From the NCBI GenBank assembly GCA_002293155.1, contig DBCQ01000032.1, positions 71,941 to 87,609 on the forward strand: a DNA stretch of 15,669 nt. The letters are read 5' to 3'. The notes beneath the pieces are model-generated. The model searched no databases. It was not told where the DNA came from and saw nothing but the letters and a program-made list of their open reading frames with translations. Position 1 is the stretch's first letter. Each line of letters begins with the position of its first letter. Made by a program: the position numbers and the translations under genes. Source of the stretch: Burkholderiales bacterium UBA954 (GTDB lineage: Bacteria; Pseudomonadota; Gammaproteobacteria; Burkholderiales; Burkholderiaceae_A). Positions 14,464 through 15,669 of this stretch are shown here, piece by piece.

Positions 14464-15066
14464 TCACTCTTCAAACCATTTCTGTATCCGTCTTAAGCGT
14501 GCTTCGCAATCCGATTCAGATAGTAGCGTTGCTTTCTCATCAGAAGGAATCGGAAGTATATCGCCCCAGCGGTTAGCAACCCATCCGCAATCATCGAGTC
14601 GGTAGGGCGGTGCCATCGGCAATCGATCTTCAATGCCTTGTTGTTGGGCAGTCGCAATCAATTCGCCCAACCGATTGGCGAGCGGCTGGAGATCTTCCTT
14701 AATTGGACAGTCGAGGTCGTGGGCCTGCACGGTGATCTGGCCGTGCCAAAGACCGAAAGCGCCACGCGCGTGTTCATCAAGCCGAAATCGTTGTGTCCCT
14801 ATGCATTTCACCGCAAGTACGGCAGGCTGTAATGACTCTACCTGCACGATACGGGCCATACAGCCCCACCCGTGGAGCTGCTCAATTTCACCTGCTTTCT
14901 GCACCTCACTGCCTGCCGCCAGGGGGACCACTCCGAATTCAAGGCCCTCGTGTTGGCAGCGTTTCATGAGATGGAGATAGCGCACCTCAAAGACCATCAG
15001 GGAGAGGAAGCCCTCGGGAAACAAACCTTGTGAGAGAGGAAAAAGCGGAACCTCCTCGGTGGTCAT
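14464..15066 (-). CDS. LON peptidase substrate-binding domain protein (stand-alone)
   Basis: A 200-residue protein consisting of the N-terminal LON substrate-binding domain without AAA+ or protease parts. Markers are VPLFPLSQGLFPEGFLSLMVFEVRYLHLMKRC (split here: PLFPL at 7-11, P17-G19, FEVRYLHLM at 26-34), then EFGVVPL and the GCMARIVQVE and LAVKCIGTQRFRL strands. Such stand-alone domains are widespread in proteobacteria and their role is unknown, possibly binding unfolded protein. It starts 3 bp after the NIPSNAP stop and probably belongs to the same transcript as NIPSNAP and the MFS gene. There is no signal peptide. Confidence 0.9.
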   Translation of the reverse strand: MTTEEVPLFPLSQGLFPEGFLSLMVFEVRYLHLMKRCQHEGLEFGVVPLAAGSEVQKAGEIEQLHGWGCMARIVQVESLQPAVLAVKCIGTQRFRLDEHARGAFGLWHGQITVQAHDLDCPIKEDLQPLANRLGELIATAQQQGIEDRLPMAPPYRLDDCGWVANRWGDILPIPSDEKATLLSESDCEARLRRIQKWFEE

Positions 15067-15069
15067 GGG

Positions 15070-15384
15070 CTAGAGCGCAACAGGACTGAGAACTAGATTT
15101 TCAATACGTTCGACGATCTGCCCATTTGCTTCGCTCGCTTTGCGGATCGCGATCCATTTGGGGTCTGCCTGAAATGCATTCCACTTTGTCTCACGATCAG
15201 CCAGTGATTCCCACTCAAGGGTGTAGTAGAGCGCCGCATTCGATGGCCCAATCAGTGTGGTCCAGAAGTTGACGTGCTTAATGCCATAGTGCTGGAAAAA
15301 ACCAAGGGTATGATTTTTAAATCGAGCAATGAGGTCGGGCAGTTTTCCTGGGCAGCAGTGGTAAATACGTAACTCGTGAATCAT
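15070..15384 (-). CDS. NIPSNAP family protein
   Basis: A 104-residue protein with the NIPSNAP layout: IHELRIYHCCPGKLPDLIARFKNHT at the start (key residues E4, R6, Y8, P12-G13), then FFQHYGIKHVNFWTTLIG, LYYTLEWESLADRE and WNAFQADPKWIAIRKASEANG. The domain forms a dimeric alpha/beta barrel of the ABM type and is found in small enzymes or stress-linked proteins of unknown reaction. A single domain is present, whereas many members have two. The start has AGGAG about 6 bases upstream. It lies 12 bp after the MFS stop and 3 bp before the LON-domain gene. Confidence 0.9.
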   Translation of the reverse strand: MIHELRIYHCCPGKLPDLIARFKNHTLGFFQHYGIKHVNFWTTLIGPSNAALYYTLEWESLADRETKWNAFQADPKWIAIRKASEANGQIVERIENLVLSPVAL

Positions 15385-15396
15385 GGTGTCTCCTGG

Positions 15397-15669
15397 TTAT
15401 GAGGGGTGTTGTGTGCGGCTCAATTTTACTTGGTGTGAATACCACAGGAGGCCACTTGCCATGATGATCATCGGAACCAGCGAGCCGAGATTGAGCCAGG
15501 CCCAGCCTTGGGTGGTGACCAAGGCGCCAGATCCGAACGAGGTCATTGCCATCACAAAGAAAACGCAGAAGTTAATGGCACCCTGGGCCTTATCTTTTTC
15601 CTCGGGACGAAAGGCAGACATCGACAGGGTTGTGCTTGCCGTAAACAGAAAATTCCATCCAAGGCCGAG
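15397..15669 (-). CDS. MFS transporter, C-terminal end (5' partial)
   Basis: The frame is open to the window edge, giving the last 90 residues. They begin GLGWNFLFTASTTLSM, followed by the cytoplasmic loop FRPEEKDKAQGAINF and two hydrophobic helices (VFFVMAMTSFGSGALVT and LGSLVPMIIMASGLLWY), then a short polar tail. This is the end of the last three helices of a 12-helix major facilitator. Substrate cannot be judged. It would be the first gene visible of a unit continuing into the NIPSNAP and LON-domain genes. Confidence 0.85.
   Translation of the reverse strand, partial: LGLGWNFLFTASTTLSMSAFRPEEKDKAQGAINFCVFFVMAMTSFGSGALVTTQGWAWLNLGSLVPMIIMASGLLWYSHQVKLSRTQHPS

Overview
This window looks like chromosome of a betaproteobacterium, most likely Burkholderiales. 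The grounds are the C-terminal end of a group-1 sigma factor followed by a CAT-anticodon tRNA, an orphan Bug/TctC-type solute receptor (a family greatly expanded in that order), and a GreB-type factor. Base composition is near 50% GC by eye, lower than most large-genome Burkholderiales. That would fit a freshwater or otherwise streamlined lineage, but the genus cannot be fixed from this window alone.

Layout. (1) 1-461: end of rpoD, its intrinsic terminator, and a tRNA best read as tRNA-Ile2 (CAT, lysidine type). (2) 520-3298, plus strand: five housekeeping or stress genes: an AhpC/TSA peroxiredoxin, an SMR-family small multidrug pump, a DinB-fold metalloprotein, a flavin-reductase-like FMN protein and greB. 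(3) 3346-11373, minus strand: a tight seven-gene operon transcribed ltnD-denD-otnK-otnC-SBP-permease-ATPase. (4) 11498-12472, plus strand, divergent from ltnD: a Bug/TctC periplasmic receptor. (5) 12459-14388, minus strand: an alpha/beta hydrolase overlapping a D-cysteine desulfhydrase/L-cysteate lyase-like PLP enzyme. (6) 14464-15669, minus strand: a LON substrate-binding-domain protein, a NIPSNAP protein and the C-terminal end of an MFS transporter. No stretch longer than 300 bases lacks a gene.

The operon in (3) is the centre of interest. Its enzymes match the four-carbon acid-sugar route known from DUF1537-kinase work. LtnD and DenD oxidise L-threonate and D-erythronate at C2. OtnK phosphorylates 3-oxo-tetronate. 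OtnC decarboxylates the 4-phosphate to dihydroxyacetone phosphate. The isomerase linking 2-oxo- to 3-oxo-tetronate (OtnI) is not in the window. The same transcription unit continues into an ABC importer of the class usually annotated as ferric-iron uptake (AfuABC/FbpABC-like). Its binding protein has Phe-Phe where iron binders carry a Tyr-Tyr pair, and has an unusual charged helical C-terminal extension of about 110 residues. I infer an organic-acid importer, probably for erythronate/threonate or a related compound, that automatic annotation would call an iron transporter. OtnC also appears to lack one of the three zinc-binding histidines of its fold, which needs checking. No transcription factor, IS element, CRISPR array, phage gene or integrase is visible.
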